From the NCBI RefSeq assembly GCF_021353295.2, contig NZ_CP120635.1, forward strand, positions 1,592,001 through 1,656,000: 64,000 nucleotides of DNA, in the 5' to 3' direction. Positions 41,403 through 50,543 of the stretch are shown one piece after another (position 1 is the first letter of the stretch; each line of letters starts with the position of its first letter). The notes under the pieces were generated by a model. The model searched no databases, was not told the origin of the DNA, and saw nothing but the letters and a program-made list of their open reading frames with translations. Both the position numbers and the translations under genes were made by a program. This stretch comes from Pseudodesulfovibrio thermohalotolerans (lineage in GTDB: Bacteria > Desulfobacterota > Desulfovibrionia > Desulfovibrionales > Desulfovibrionaceae).

Positions 41403-41771
41403 ATGCCTAAACATATTCTGATAGTGGACGATTCAAAAACCGTTAGGAACCTTGTGGCCTTCATCATGAAGAAGGAAGGTTTCAAGGTGACCACGGCCGA
41501 GGACGGACTGGACGGCCTGGAGAAGTTGTACAGCCTGTCCGAGGTGGATTTGATCGTGTCGGACGTGAACATGCCCCGCATGGACGGGCTGACATTCATC
41601 AAGACCGTCAGGGAACAGGCCGCGTACAGGGATATCCCCATCGTGGTGCTGTCCACCGAGGGCCAGGACAAGGATATCCAGACCGGATTGACCGTGGGCG
41701 CGAATCTGTACATGATCAAACCCGCCCAGCCGGAGAAACTTGTTCGAAACGTCAAGATGCTGCTGGGGTAG
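41403..41771 (+). CDS. cheY: CheY-like single-domain response regulator
   Basis: 122 residues. Asp9/Asp10 (IVDDSKTVRN), phospho-acceptor Asp54 (LIVSDVNMPRMDG), Thr in VVLSTEGQ and Lys in YMIKPAQ are the complete receiver set. The second residue pattern and length fit CheY. It would carry the signal from CheA to a motor or another output. Confidence 0.92.
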   Translation: MPKHILIVDDSKTVRNLVAFIMKKEGFKVTTAEDGLDGLEKLYSLSEVDLIVSDVNMPRMDGLTFIKTVREQAAYRDIPIVVLSTEGQDKDIQTGLTVGANLYMIKPAQPEKLVRNVKMLLG

Positions 41772-41855
41772 CCGTTTGTTTTTCAACGGCGTGACAATGC
41801 AATCGATGCGGCGGGCGAAAGGCCGAACGGCCGCACTGCCGCAAAAGGAATCTCG

Positions 41856-43244
41856 ATGAGCCAGGACTTTCTCGATCCGGAAATCTTGTCCGATTTTTTC
41901 GCTGAAGCTAAAGAGCATTTGGAGACCATCGAGCCCAATCTGCTCGAACTGGAGAAGAGCCCGGACAACCTCGGCCTTCTCAACGAGATATTTCGGCCCA
42001 TGCATTCCCTCAAGGGGGCGTCGGGCTTTCTCGGCCTGAACAAGATAAACGGGCTGGCCCACAAGGCCGAAAACATTCTGGATGAATTGCGCCAGGGCTC
42101 CATGCGGGTGACCGGTTCCATCATGGACCTGATCCTCTCGGCGACGGACGCCTTGCGGACCATGGTGGACAACCTGGAGACCAGCGGCGTCGAAGGGGAT
42201 GTGGACACCGCGCCCATCATCGCGCGGATCGAGGCGGCGCTGCTTGGCGAGCTTCCGGAAGAGGGCGGCGTTGCGCCGGTCGAAGCCGGGGGCGAACCTG
42301 TCGTCGAAGCGCCTGTCATCGAGGCCGCCGCCAACCCAGAACCCGTACACCTTGAACCGGAACCCGTCATGACGGGCGAAGCCGGAGATGCCGATATGAC
42401 CGCTTTTAATCCGCAGCCCGATCCTGATTTCGATCCTTCTCCCTATTCGCTGACAACCGTGGGCGAGGGGCATCTGGCCGACTTTCTTGAAGAGGCGCAC
42501 GAGATCGTCGAGAATCTGAACCGATGCCTTCTGGCTTTGGAGGGCGATCCGGGCGGCAACGACGAACTTATCAACGATACATTCCGCTATTTCCACAACC
42601 TCAAGGGCAACAGCGGCATCATCGGGTTCAAGGAACTCAACTCCCTGACGCACGAAGCCGAAACCTTGTTGAACCGGGTTCGCAAAGGCGAGATCGCCTC
42701 CGGCCAGGGGCTTATCGATCTGCTCCTGGCGACCGTGGACCTCATCGAGGCTTTGGTGGGCAAGGTCGACTTGGAGAATGGTCGGGTGGAGCCGCTTGAT
42801 ACAAGCGTCATGGTTCAGGTCCTTCGGAAGGTTACCGAGGACGGCAGCGTGGACGCAGTGGCCGGAGCCGTGCCTGTGGGCAGGCAAGCCGGCGAGGCGG
42901 TTGCCGAATCTGCCGGGGAAGCCGGGGCCTCGAAGTCAGCCCCTGTCGCCGAGTACGATCCCGAGGATGTGACCCTGTTCATCCAGACCATCGAGCAGCA
43001 GTTCGAAGCCGTGACGGTCGCCTTCCGGCTTCTTCGTGAGGATTCCGGGCAGAAGGATATCATCGACGGCCTGTACAGGGCTTTTCAGACCATCCAGAAT
43101 TCCACGGGTTACATGGGATTCGACGAGATCAAGGAATACGCGGCCCGGACGGTGGGGCTGGTGGATCAGGCCCGCAACTCGGACATGGATTTTTCACTGA
43201 TGCTCGACATCCTGGAGCAAGAGTACGCCATCCTTCGGGTATGA
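41856..43244 (+). CDS. cheA: CheA N-terminal part: three Hpt domains
   Basis: 462 residues, ATG after AAGGAA. Hpt domain 1 has His50 (FRPMHSLKG), domain 2 has His247 (FRYFHNLKG), and a third Hpt-like domain at about 370-460 has Gln411 at the His position (YRAFQTIQN), so it cannot be phosphorylated there. Pro/Glu-rich linkers separate them. The kinase part is in the next gene, overlapping by ATGA. This is either a naturally split CheA or a frameshifted one. The phosphoryl group would be transferred from the separate kinase part in trans. Confidence 0.85.
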   Translation: MSQDFLDPEILSDFFAEAKEHLETIEPNLLELEKSPDNLGLLNEIFRPMHSLKGASGFLGLNKINGLAHKAENILDELRQGSMRVTGSIMDLILSATDALRTMVDNLETSGVEGDVDTAPIIARIEAALLGELPEEGGVAPVEAGGEPVVEAPVIEAAANPEPVHLEPEPVMTGEAGDADMTAFNPQPDPDFDPSPYSLTTVGEGHLADFLEEAHEIVENLNRCLLALEGDPGGNDELINDTFRYFHNLKGNSGIIGFKELNSLTHEAETLLNRVRKGEIASGQGLIDLLLATVDLIEALVGKVDLENGRVEPLDTSVMVQVLRKVTEDGSVDAVAGAVPVGRQAGEAVAESAGEAGASKSAPVAEYDPEDVTLFIQTIEQQFEAVTVAFRLLREDSGQKDIIDGLYRAFQTIQNSTGYMGFDEIKEYAARTVGLVDQARNSDMDFSLMLDILEQEYAILRV

Positions 43245-44776
43245 TTATGGCGGCCATCAAAACTTTGCCCGGCGACCCCGAGATTGAAGCCTCGCAGGAG
43301 CCTGTTTCCGGGACCGAGCCCAAGCCTGTCGAGGCCGTTGTTTCGGCTTCGGAACCTGCCATAGCGGCGGAATCCGCACCGGTGCGGACTTCCGAGCCCC
43401 GTGCCGAGGCCAAGCCCGCTCCGGTCGAGCGGCCCACGGCCAAGTCGCAAGGCGAGCCCGTTCCCGCGGCAAGGAACGCCGCGTCCATGGTTCCGGCCAA
43501 GAATGGCGGTGCTCAGCCTCCGGTCAAGCCCAAGGCGTCAAGCACGATCCGCGTGGACCATCACAAGCTGGATCACCTCATGAACGTCATCGGCGAGCTC
43601 ATCATCAACCGCAACCGCTACGCCATGCTTGCCCGCGCTTTGGAAGAAGGGCAGGAGGACGTGCACGTGGTGGCGCAGCAGCTCACCGAGACCACATACG
43701 CCATGGCCCGCATTTCCGACGACCTGCAGGATACGATCATGAAGGTCCGTATGGTGCCGGTGCAGACCGTCTTTTCCCGCTTCCCCCGTCTGGTTAGGGA
43801 CTTGAGCCGCAAGTCCGGCAAGCAGGTGGAATTGATAATGGAAGGCGAGGAGACCGAGTTCGACAAGTCCGTGGTGGAGGAAATCGGCGATCCGCTGGTT
43901 CACCTGGTCCGCAACGCTGTCGACCATGGCCTTGAGGACGAGGAGACCCGTATCGCGGCGGGCAAGAAGCCCAAGGGCCACGTTTGGCTCCGCGCCTACC
44001 ACAAGGGCAATTCCGTGGCCATTGAAGTGGAGGACGACGGCAGGGGCATGGACCCGGAAAAGCTCCGCCAGGTGGCTGTGCGCAAGGGGGTCATCACCCC
44101 GGAAGAGGCCAATGCCATGGATGACCGCGAGGCGCTGGACCTCATCTTCGCGCCGGGCTTCTCCTCCGCCGAGAAGGTCACCGACATTTCGGGGCGCGGC
44201 GTGGGCATGGATGTGGTCAAGACCAATATCAAGAACCTCAAGGGCAGCGTGAACACCCAGTCCGAGGTGGGCAAGGGCAGCAAGCTGACCCTGACCCTGC
44301 CGCTGACTCTGGCCATCATCGACGCGCTTATGGTTCAGGTGGCGGGCGACACCTTCGCCATTCCCTTGGACGCCGTGTCCGAGACCACCAAGATCGAGGT
44401 GGAAAAGCTCTCCGACATCAACAATCGCAAGGCCGTCACCCTGCGGGGCGAGGTCCTCGGTATCGTCGAGCTGGCTGAACTGCTCGACATGCCCCGGTCC
44501 ATGGACGAGCGCGATGTTCTGCCCATGGTCGTCATCCAGGATAACGACCGGCGGCTCGGCTTGGTCGTTGACCGGCTCCTCGAAAGGCAGGAGATCGTCA
44601 TCAAGCCGCTTGGCCAGTATCTTAACAATTTCAATCTCAAGGGGCTGTCCGGCGCGACCATCATGGGCGACGGCTCGGTAGTCCTCATTCTCGATCCGCA
44701 CGAAATCTACAGCCTCTCCACACAACTCGGCCGCAGGGAGCCGCTTGTCGTGGCCGGGGCCGTTTCGGGCCGTTAA
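43241..44776 (+). CDS. cheA: CheA C-terminal part: kinase and CheW-like domains
   Basis: 511 residues. About 100 linker residues rich in Pro/Glu/Ala, then the P3 dimerisation helices (LDHLMNVIGELIINRNRYAM), HATPase with N box HLVRNAVDHGLE, G1 DDGRGMD and G2 GRGVGMDVVK, and a CheW-like regulatory domain to the end. All ATP-binding motifs are present. It lacks a phosphorylatable P1, which lies in the gene upstream. ATGA overlap makes translation coupled and keeps the two products in step. Confidence 0.88.
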   Translation: MIMAAIKTLPGDPEIEASQEPVSGTEPKPVEAVVSASEPAIAAESAPVRTSEPRAEAKPAPVERPTAKSQGEPVPAARNAASMVPAKNGGAQPPVKPKASSTIRVDHHKLDHLMNVIGELIINRNRYAMLARALEEGQEDVHVVAQQLTETTYAMARISDDLQDTIMKVRMVPVQTVFSRFPRLVRDLSRKSGKQVELIMEGEETEFDKSVVEEIGDPLVHLVRNAVDHGLEDEETRIAAGKKPKGHVWLRAYHKGNSVAIEVEDDGRGMDPEKLRQVAVRKGVITPEEANAMDDREALDLIFAPGFSSAEKVTDISGRGVGMDVVKTNIKNLKGSVNTQSEVGKGSKLTLTLPLTLAIIDALMVQVAGDTFAIPLDAVSETTKIEVEKLSDINNRKAVTLRGEVLGIVELAELLDMPRSMDERDVLPMVVIQDNDRRLGLVVDRLLERQEIVIKPLGQYLNNFNLKGLSGATIMGDGSVVLILDPHEIYSLSTQLGRREPLVVAGAVSGR

Positions 44777-44805
44777 AAAGAACCTCCTGCTGCAGGAGGA
44801 CGGAA

Positions 44806-44841
44806 GAGGGAAAGCCCGCAAGGGGTTTTCCCTCTTTTCTT
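44806..44841 (+). terminator. Terminator of the che operon
   Basis: AGAGGGAAA pairs with TTTTCCCTCTT, followed by T-rich sequence. A CCTCCTGCTGCAGGAGG palindrome precedes it. Confidence 0.75.
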
Positions 44842-44931
44842 TTTGGGATTATGGCCATGCATATCCGGCGTTGGAAGCGTCGGTATTATGGAGTCTCAAC
44901 GGTTTCGGCTGTCGGTCGGAGCGCATGAAAA

Positions 44932-44961
44932 AAGGCCGGGGAGTGATCGCTCCCCGGCCTT
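44932..44961 (-). terminator. Terminator of the membrane-protein gene
   Basis: On the minus strand GGCCGGGGAG, six bases, CTCCCCGGCC, then six T. Confidence 0.85.
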
Positions 44962-44983
44962 CTTGTCGTCTTGCGCCGTTCGG

Positions 44984-45910
44984 TTACATCATGGTCACGA
45001 AGTTGATGAACAGGGTGACGTTGAGGGCGTGCATGACCCAGAACAGGGCTACCGCCAGGAAGGCCAGACCCTTGAGGCGCAGAGGGGATTCGCTACGGCC
45101 CATGAACAGCCAGATGAAGGCGCAGATCGCGCCGATGGCGACCAGCGCGACCCAGACGAAGGCGAGCGGGGTCCCCAAGACAAGGGTTTTGACGTCTTCG
45201 GGCAGCCTGGAAAAGAGCCAGCCCTGGCAGGCCAGGAAACCGATCATGGGCAGCAGAGACCAGCGGGCGGCGATGCGCAGGGCGAAATTGTAGTAGTCGC
45301 GTCCGAAGTCGTCCTTTTTCCTGCGGACGATGACGTAGGCGAGGCTCAGCGCGGCGGCGGCCGACAGGAGGAGCAGGGCGTACATGGCCGACATGGGCAG
45401 GGCGAGGATGGTCGTGCTGGACAGGGCGTCCACGGCGGGTTCGGCCTGTGAGAAATTGATGGCCAGCTTGGCCGGGAGGATGATGGCCAGCCCGATGAAG
45501 GCGCCCAGAGAGGCCAGTATTCCAAGAGCGATGTGGGCCGCCTTGGCGTTGCGCAGCTTTTTCCAGGTCAGGAAATAGATTAGTCCGGCGACCACGAACA
45601 CACCCAGGGCGGTCAGGCCGTTGAAGAAGGGCGAACCGGGAGTTATGTAGGCGGCGTAGAGTTCAGGGAACCTGGTTATGGTGATGCCCATGGAGGCCCC
45701 GCAGATGAGAATCAGGGCAATGGTCAGGATAAGGCCCATACCTGCGGTTTGTTGGCCGTATTTGTCGAAGAAGACCTTTTTCCGGGTCTTGGCGGTGAGT
45801 TCCGCCAGGAGGGCGATGGCCGGGCTGCCAAGAGCGGCCATGCAGAGTAGGCTGAAAAAGGCGGGGGCCAGCATGTAGCCGACGAGAACCAGGGTTTCTT
45901 GGGTGTTCAT
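44984..45910 (-). CDS. Polytopic membrane protein, unknown
   Basis: 308 residues from the ATG at 45910; the longer frame upstream is not membrane-like and runs through the divergent promoter region. About eight membrane spans, for example YMLAPAFFSLLCMAALG, GMGLILTIALILICGASMG and MSAMYALLLLSAAAALSLAY. One charged loop has VIVRRKKDDFGRDYYNF. No transporter or cytochrome motif that I can name. Monocistronic, divergent from the lipoprotein gene. Confidence 0.6.
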   Translation of the reverse strand: MNTQETLVLVGYMLAPAFFSLLCMAALGSPAIALLAELTAKTRKKVFFDKYGQQTAGMGLILTIALILICGASMGITITRFPELYAAYITPGSPFFNGLTALGVFVVAGLIYFLTWKKLRNAKAAHIALGILASLGAFIGLAIILPAKLAINFSQAEPAVDALSSTTILALPMSAMYALLLLSAAAALSLAYVIVRRKKDDFGRDYYNFALRIAARWSLLPMIGFLACQGWLFSRLPEDVKTLVLGTPLAFVWVALVAIGAICAFIWLFMGRSESPLRLKGLAFLAVALFWVMHALNVTLFINFVTMM

Positions 45911-46035
45911 TATCGATGGACTCCGGTAGGGTTGCCGAGGCGAGACCGTGCCCCGTGGGCGTTTTTTTGCCTGAAAAACGTGTTGCGCGCAAGGGCGCAT
46001 TTTCCGGGCTAAATGGACGTGGCCTATCTGATTCC

Positions 46036-46064
46036 TTGCAAAAAATCAGTGTATCGCCTATTGC
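46036..46064 (+). promoter_or_regulatory. Putative promoter of the CpoB-like gene
   Basis: TTGCAA (46036-46041), 17 bases, TATTGC (46059-46064). Transcription would start near 46071, which favours the ATG at 46106 over earlier in-frame ATGs. Confidence 0.45.
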
Positions 46065-46105
46065 CTATGAAACGTCCAAACAAGACTGCGCGGAGATTCC
46101 TGCTG

Positions 46106-46996
46106 ATGAAATGCCTGAAACTTCTTCTGGTTGCTTTGACCTGTCTGCCGTTGGTCGCCTGCGCCGCTACCGGCAAAAACGCCGGGACCGAGGCGGCGAG
46201 CACGGAGTGGCGCATTCAGAGTCTTGAAGAGAGCTTCCTCAATTTCCGCGAGCAACAGCGAAAGATGGCCGACGAGGACGCCTTGGAACGTCGAAAGCTC
46301 GAAGAGCGCATTGCCGCCGCCGAGGTCGAATTGGCCACACTGCGCACAGGTCAAGCCGGGAGCGTTGCCGCATCGGCCGAAGACACATCCGGCGATGCCC
46401 CTTGGGCCGAGGATCTCAAGCCCGATGAAAACGGTTGGGTGGAAGGCGTCAAGCCCGTGGAGGAGGGAACGTCCGCTGTGAAAAGCGACGCGGAGCAGCC
46501 GTGGGCCAAGGTGCCCGGACCTGCCCAGACATCGCCCGAATCCGAGACAAAGGCTTCCGTCCCGGCCAAAGCGGCGTCCAAGGCCGCTTCGAAACCGACT
46601 CCCAAGCCCGCGCCTGCATCGGATCCAAAGACTCTTTATGAGCGGGGATATGCCCGGTACAATGCCGGCGACTATGCCGGGGCGCGGACCGTTTTTGATG
46701 ATTTCGTGGCCCGGTACCCGAACGACAAGCTCGCGGCCAATGCTTTGTACTGGAAGGGGGAGACCTACTATTCCGAACGGAATTATCCCCAGGCCATCCT
46801 GGCTTTCAAGGAAGTCACGGGCAAGTTCCCCAAACACGACAAGGCCGCTGCGGCTTTGCTCAAGATCGGCATGTCTTATGACCGGGTGGGCGACCCGGAC
46901 AACGCGATTTTCTACCTGCGCGCGCTGGTAGAGGACTTCCCCAAGTCCTCTGCCGCCGGGCTTGGCCGCAAGGAGTTGGCCAGGCTGGGCGGCTAA
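46106..46996 (+). CDS. cpoB: CpoB/YbgF-like Tol-Pal-associated lipoprotein
   Basis: 296 residues. The signal peptide MKCLKLLLVALTCLPLVAC ends in a lipobox (LVAC), so it is a lipoprotein. Residues about 35-80 form a coiled coil (SLEESFLNFREQQRKMADE). A long Ala/Pro/Lys-rich linker follows. The C-terminal 125 residues are TPR repeats (YARYNAGDYAGARTVFDDF, GETYYSERNYPQAILAF). This is the layout of CpoB, which coordinates Tol-Pal with peptidoglycan synthesis. No tol or pal gene is adjacent. Confidence 0.8.
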   Translation: MKCLKLLLVALTCLPLVACAATGKNAGTEAASTEWRIQSLEESFLNFREQQRKMADEDALERRKLEERIAAAEVELATLRTGQAGSVAASAEDTSGDAPWAEDLKPDENGWVEGVKPVEEGTSAVKSDAEQPWAKVPGPAQTSPESETKASVPAKAASKAASKPTPKPAPASDPKTLYERGYARYNAGDYAGARTVFDDFVARYPNDKLAANALYWKGETYYSERNYPQAILAFKEVTGKFPKHDKAAAALLKIGMSYDRVGDPDNAIFYLRALVEDFPKSSAAGLGRKELARLGG

Positions 46997-47083
46997 TCCG
47001 CCGTCCCGCCCAGGCGTGTCCGAGGGCCGGTTTCCCTGTCCGGGAACCGGCCTTGTCGTTTCCGAAGAGGTTTGGCTGGGTTT

Positions 47084-48313
47084 ATGGACCTGCAACGAGA
47101 ATTCTTCGCCTGTCTGGCTCTCAAGCACACCCCGGGGGTAGGGGCCAAGGTCTGGCGCGAGCTTTTTACCGTCTATCCGAGCGCGTACGACGCCGTGCAG
47201 GACGCGGCCTCCTGGCATGACCGGGAGTTGTCGTCTCGTGCCCAGGCCAGGGCCTGTGCACGGGAAGTTTGGCGCGAGAAGGCCGAGACGGAGTTTCGGG
47301 AGGCCCGGCGGCTGGATATGGACGTGGTCACCTGGTTCGATCCCCGGTTTCCCGCTTCCCTCAAGGAAATTCCCGATCCCCCGGCCCTGCTTTACGTGCG
47401 CGGAGACACGACCCTGCTGGGCAATCCCGGCGTGGCCGTGGTCGGAGCCAGGGAGTGTACCCGCCTCGGCCTGGAAACCGCCGGGAAGATCAGCGCGCAG
47501 CTTTCTAGGATAGGCATTACGGTTATTTCCGGCCTGGCGCTCGGCATTGACAGGCAGGCCCACCTGGGCGGCCTCAAGGGTGTCGGGTCCTCCATAGCGG
47601 TGCTCGGCTGCGGCCTGGATGTGGACTATCCCCAGGGCAACCGTGATGTGCGCCGCGAACTTTACGGCAAAGGCCTTGTCGTCAGCGAGTTCGCTCCGGG
47701 GATGGAGCCGCGCGGCAGGCATTTCCCGGTGCGCAACCGGCTTATCAGCGGGTTGTCGCTCGGCGTGTTGGTGGCGGAAGCCGCCCATAACAGCGGTAGT
47801 TTGATTACCGCCCGGTTGGCAGGCGAGCAGGGCAAGGACGTCTTCGCTGTTCCGGGGCCCCTCGGCCAACCGACTTTTACGGGTTGCCATAGGCTTATCA
47901 AGCAGGGAGCGGCGCTTGTGGAATCCGCTTCGGATATCGTCGAGATTTTGCGTTTCGATTTCGCCCGCGAGTTGGCCGAAGTCCCTGATCCCGATCCCGA
48001 TGCCGAGGACACGGGGGTTGACGTGGCCCGTGCCGTGGTCAAAAAGAAGAAAGCGTCCGCTGTGCCGGATGGCGGCGGGGAGCGGAAGCCTCGGAAGCGG
48101 CCGCCCTTGGCGGAACGGGAGGCGATGGTTTTGAGTGCGGAGGAGAGTCGGATCATGGATCTTCTCAATGCCGCCGACAAGATGCACATAGATGCCCTGG
48201 GGCGGGAGCTTGGCTGGGATTCGGCCACGGTCAGCCGCGTGCTTCTTATATTGGAAATGCGCGGTGCGGTGAGTCAACTGCCCGGTATGTGGTATCTTGC
48301 CCGTGAAGAATAA
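47084..48313 (+). CDS. dprA: DprA/Smf DNA-processing protein
   Basis: 409 residues. The Rossmann-like DprA fold shows VAVVGARECTRLGLETAG, VISGLALGIDRQAH, GSSIAVLGCGLDVDYP, FPVRNRLISGLS and GSLITARLAGEQGKDVFAVPG. A short N-terminal SAM-like region precedes and a C-terminal winged-helix-like domain (SRIMDLLNAADKMHIDALG) follows. It loads RecA on incoming single-stranded DNA. ATG at 47084 chosen over an upstream TTG. Confidence 0.92.
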   Translation: MDLQREFFACLALKHTPGVGAKVWRELFTVYPSAYDAVQDAASWHDRELSSRAQARACAREVWREKAETEFREARRLDMDVVTWFDPRFPASLKEIPDPPALLYVRGDTTLLGNPGVAVVGARECTRLGLETAGKISAQLSRIGITVISGLALGIDRQAHLGGLKGVGSSIAVLGCGLDVDYPQGNRDVRRELYGKGLVVSEFAPGMEPRGRHFPVRNRLISGLSLGVLVAEAAHNSGSLITARLAGEQGKDVFAVPGPLGQPTFTGCHRLIKQGAALVESASDIVEILRFDFARELAEVPDPDPDAEDTGVDVARAVVKKKKASAVPDGGGERKPRKRPPLAEREAMVLSAEESRIMDLLNAADKMHIDALGRELGWDSATVSRVLLILEMRGAVSQLPGMWYLAREE

Positions 48314-48328
48314 TTATTTGGGGATAGT

Positions 48329-48601
48329 ATGGATTGGAAATTACTCGCAACCACCTTTGGCACGCTGTTCGTGGCCGAGCTCGGAGACAAGACGCAGCTT
48401 GCCTGTATGCTCATGACGGCCAAGACCCAGAAACCCTGGACCGTGTTTCTCGGCTCGTCCCTGGCGCTGGTCCTGGTCAGTTTTCTCGGAGTCATGTTCG
48501 CACAGTTCGTCTGCCAGTATATTCCGCCCGAGATCATCAAGAAGATTGCCGCCGTGGCTTTTGTGGTCATGGGTTGTTTGATTTTCTTTGATAAGATTTG
48601 A
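48329..48601 (+). CDS. Half-size TMEM165/Gdt1 (UPF0016) membrane protein
   Basis: 90 residues with a single copy of the family motif ELGDKTQ (residues 17-23) and three spans. Full-length family members (about 200 residues) have two motif copies and export Mn2+ or Ca2+; half-size ones must pair. No second half gene is adjacent, so a homodimer is implied. Fifteen bases after dprA. Confidence 0.8.
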   Translation: MDWKLLATTFGTLFVAELGDKTQLACMLMTAKTQKPWTVFLGSSLALVLVSFLGVMFAQFVCQYIPPEIIKKIAAVAFVVMGCLIFFDKI

Positions 48602-48675
48602 TTAAGCGGGGTTGTGGGACGCGCGGCCGCAGTGTATTTGGATTATCGAGGCCGCAGTCCTCGCAATGAGTCGCC

Positions 48676-49074
48676 ATGCAGAAAATACCCATCAATCTCG
48701 CAGCACCCGGCATGAAGCTGGCCAAGCCCGTCACCAAGGAGGGGGGCATGACCATCATGGCCGAAGGTATGGAACTGACCGAAAGCCTCATTTCACGGCT
48801 TGAGGCCATGAAAATCGAGCGTATTACCGTGCAGGGCCATCCCGTGGAAATGGGCGGGGCCGGTGCCGGAACGCGCTGGGGCGAGCGGCGGGATCGTCTG
48901 GACCACCTTTTCAGGCGGTATTCTGGCGATAAGTGGATGACGCGGGTCAAGGAGCGTATGCGTCAGTATTTCCAGATCAAGGCCGCCGCTCAGGAAGCGA
49001 AGATAAAGACTGCGCAACAGCCGGACGTTGCCGGGGAAGGGGAGTCTTCCGAAAAAGGCGGAGAGGGCGCATGA
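48676..49074 (+). CDS. DUF3391-like protein
   Basis: 132 residues. KIPINLAAPGMKLAKPVTKEGG and the MELTESLISRLEAMKIERITV segment resemble the small domain found before HD-GYP domains, here as a separate protein. The C-terminus is charged (RVKERMRQYFQIKAAAQEA). It overlaps the HDOD gene by ATGA, so both probably act in one signalling step. Confidence 0.65.
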   Translation: MQKIPINLAAPGMKLAKPVTKEGGMTIMAEGMELTESLISRLEAMKIERITVQGHPVEMGGAGAGTRWGERRDRLDHLFRRYSGDKWMTRVKERMRQYFQIKAAAQEAKIKTAQQPDVAGEGESSEKGGEGA

Positions 49075-49913
49075 GCATGGACGACGATCTCAAAACCCGG
49101 ATCAAGGGCGAGATATTGCAGGTCAAGGATCTGCCGACCCTGCCGCAGGTGCTGGACAAGGTAACTCGGCTGGTGGAGGACCCCGACGCATCGAGCGAAG
49201 CCATCGCCAAGGTCATCGCCACAGACCAGGTCCTTTCCGCCAAGGTCCTCAAGATGGTTAACTCGCCCATCTACGGTTTCCCCGGACGTATCAGTTCCAT
49301 TCAGCACGCCCTGGTGCTGCTCGGTTTCAACGTCGTGCGTGGCATCATTATTTCCACCTCGGTCTTCGACATGATGGTTCAGGCCATGAAGGGGCTGTGG
49401 GAGCACTCCCTCGGCTGCGCCACGGCCTGCAACATCATTGCCCGCCGGGCCGGTTTCGAGGACCCGGAGGAGTATGCCGTTGCCGGGTTGCTTCACGATT
49501 TGGGCAAGGTGGTCACCGCCGTGCAGCTTCCGGACACCCATGCGGCCATTCTGAAGGCGGTCGAAGCCAAAAATCTGAATTACTTTCAGGCCGAGAAGGA
49601 CGTGCTCGGCTTCGGTCACGACCGCATCAACGCCTGGCTTGCCCGCCATTGGGGGCTGCCGCCGAATATTCGCGAGGCCATGACCCGCCATCATGCCCCG
49701 CAACTGGCCGAGTTCTACAAGCCCATGTCCTGCGTGGTCCATATCGGTGATTTCCTCGTTCGGCTTCTGGAGTTCGGCAACGCCGGGGACGACCAGACCG
49801 CCTACCTTCGTCCCGAGGCCCTTATCGAACTCAAATTCCGCATGAGCGACCTGGACAAGGTCATGGACGAGATGGCCGGACAGCTCCTCGAAGTCTCGGA
49901 CCTGACCTTCTGA
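49071..49913 (+). CDS. HDOD domain signalling protein
   Basis: 280 residues, ATG at 49071 after GGAGAGG. The HDOD domain covers most of the protein: LPTLPQVLDKVTRLVEDPDA, VLSAKVLKMVNSPIYGFPG, AVAGLLHDLGKVVTA and EAMTRHHAPQLAEFY. HDOD proteins are non-catalytic or weakly catalytic HD relatives in signalling. Coupled to the DUF3391-like gene. Confidence 0.88.
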   Translation: MSMDDDLKTRIKGEILQVKDLPTLPQVLDKVTRLVEDPDASSEAIAKVIATDQVLSAKVLKMVNSPIYGFPGRISSIQHALVLLGFNVVRGIIISTSVFDMMVQAMKGLWEHSLGCATACNIIARRAGFEDPEEYAVAGLLHDLGKVVTAVQLPDTHAAILKAVEAKNLNYFQAEKDVLGFGHDRINAWLARHWGLPPNIREAMTRHHAPQLAEFYKPMSCVVHIGDFLVRLLEFGNAGDDQTAYLRPEALIELKFRMSDLDKVMDEMAGQLLEVSDLTF

Positions 49914-50543
49914 TACAGCCCCGGGCATGTAACTGCGAGTCGCCTCTTGCACGGTTCGCATTCCCTCGGTTTGCGTCTCCCGGAACAGATTATTCCCGTT
50001 CCGAAACCAACATCCATTCCGTCTGCTGGTCGGCGGATTTCCGCCGATACATCTTTGTAGGTACGTAAAGAACGCATCATTTCCGTCTCGAAATGCCGTC
50101 TATTTTCGACGGAACAGGCGTGGTTTTTTTCGTGGATTACAATCGTTGAGGACATATTGGTTGAGTGGTCAATCAATCATGGCGGGCAGTTGTGAAAGGC
50201 CGTGTTTGCGATAGGGCGGGAGTTTTTTATGTCGAGGCGGCCCATACGTGTCGACTGTGTCGGCCATTGGCGTTTTGTCGCCGAGGTCTTTTTCGAATCG
50301 GCTGATTTCAGCCGACTAAAAAAGCTGTCATCCCGGCTGGTTCCAAATGATCCCGGTTTTTCCCTTTGATGACGGGCATGGCATGTCTGTTGCTCTCGGC
50401 TTTGTGGTTTCAGGTGTCAAAAGGGGCATGAAACCGACTGCGCGGCATGGTGCGGGTTCCCTGAACCCGTTGTTGGGGCAAGCGTATCCCTGATGCGTCG
50501 GCGCGCATGGCGGCCGCCTCTTTCCCCTTCGGGGGAGTTCAAG
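49914..50543. other. Long host intergenic region
   Basis: About 630 bases without a supported gene. Base composition is lower in G+C than its neighbours. An 18-bp palindrome (TCGGCTGA-TT-TCAGCCGA, 50298-50315) stands out. Short frames lack ribosome sites. It probably holds the promoter and regulatory region of the carrier gene. Confidence 0.5.
50298..50315. promoter_or_regulatory. Perfect palindrome, possible operator
   Basis: TCGGCTGA, TT, TCAGCCGA. Eight-base arms, 230 bases upstream of the carrier gene. Followed by an A-run, so on the minus strand it could also be a terminator. Confidence 0.45.
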
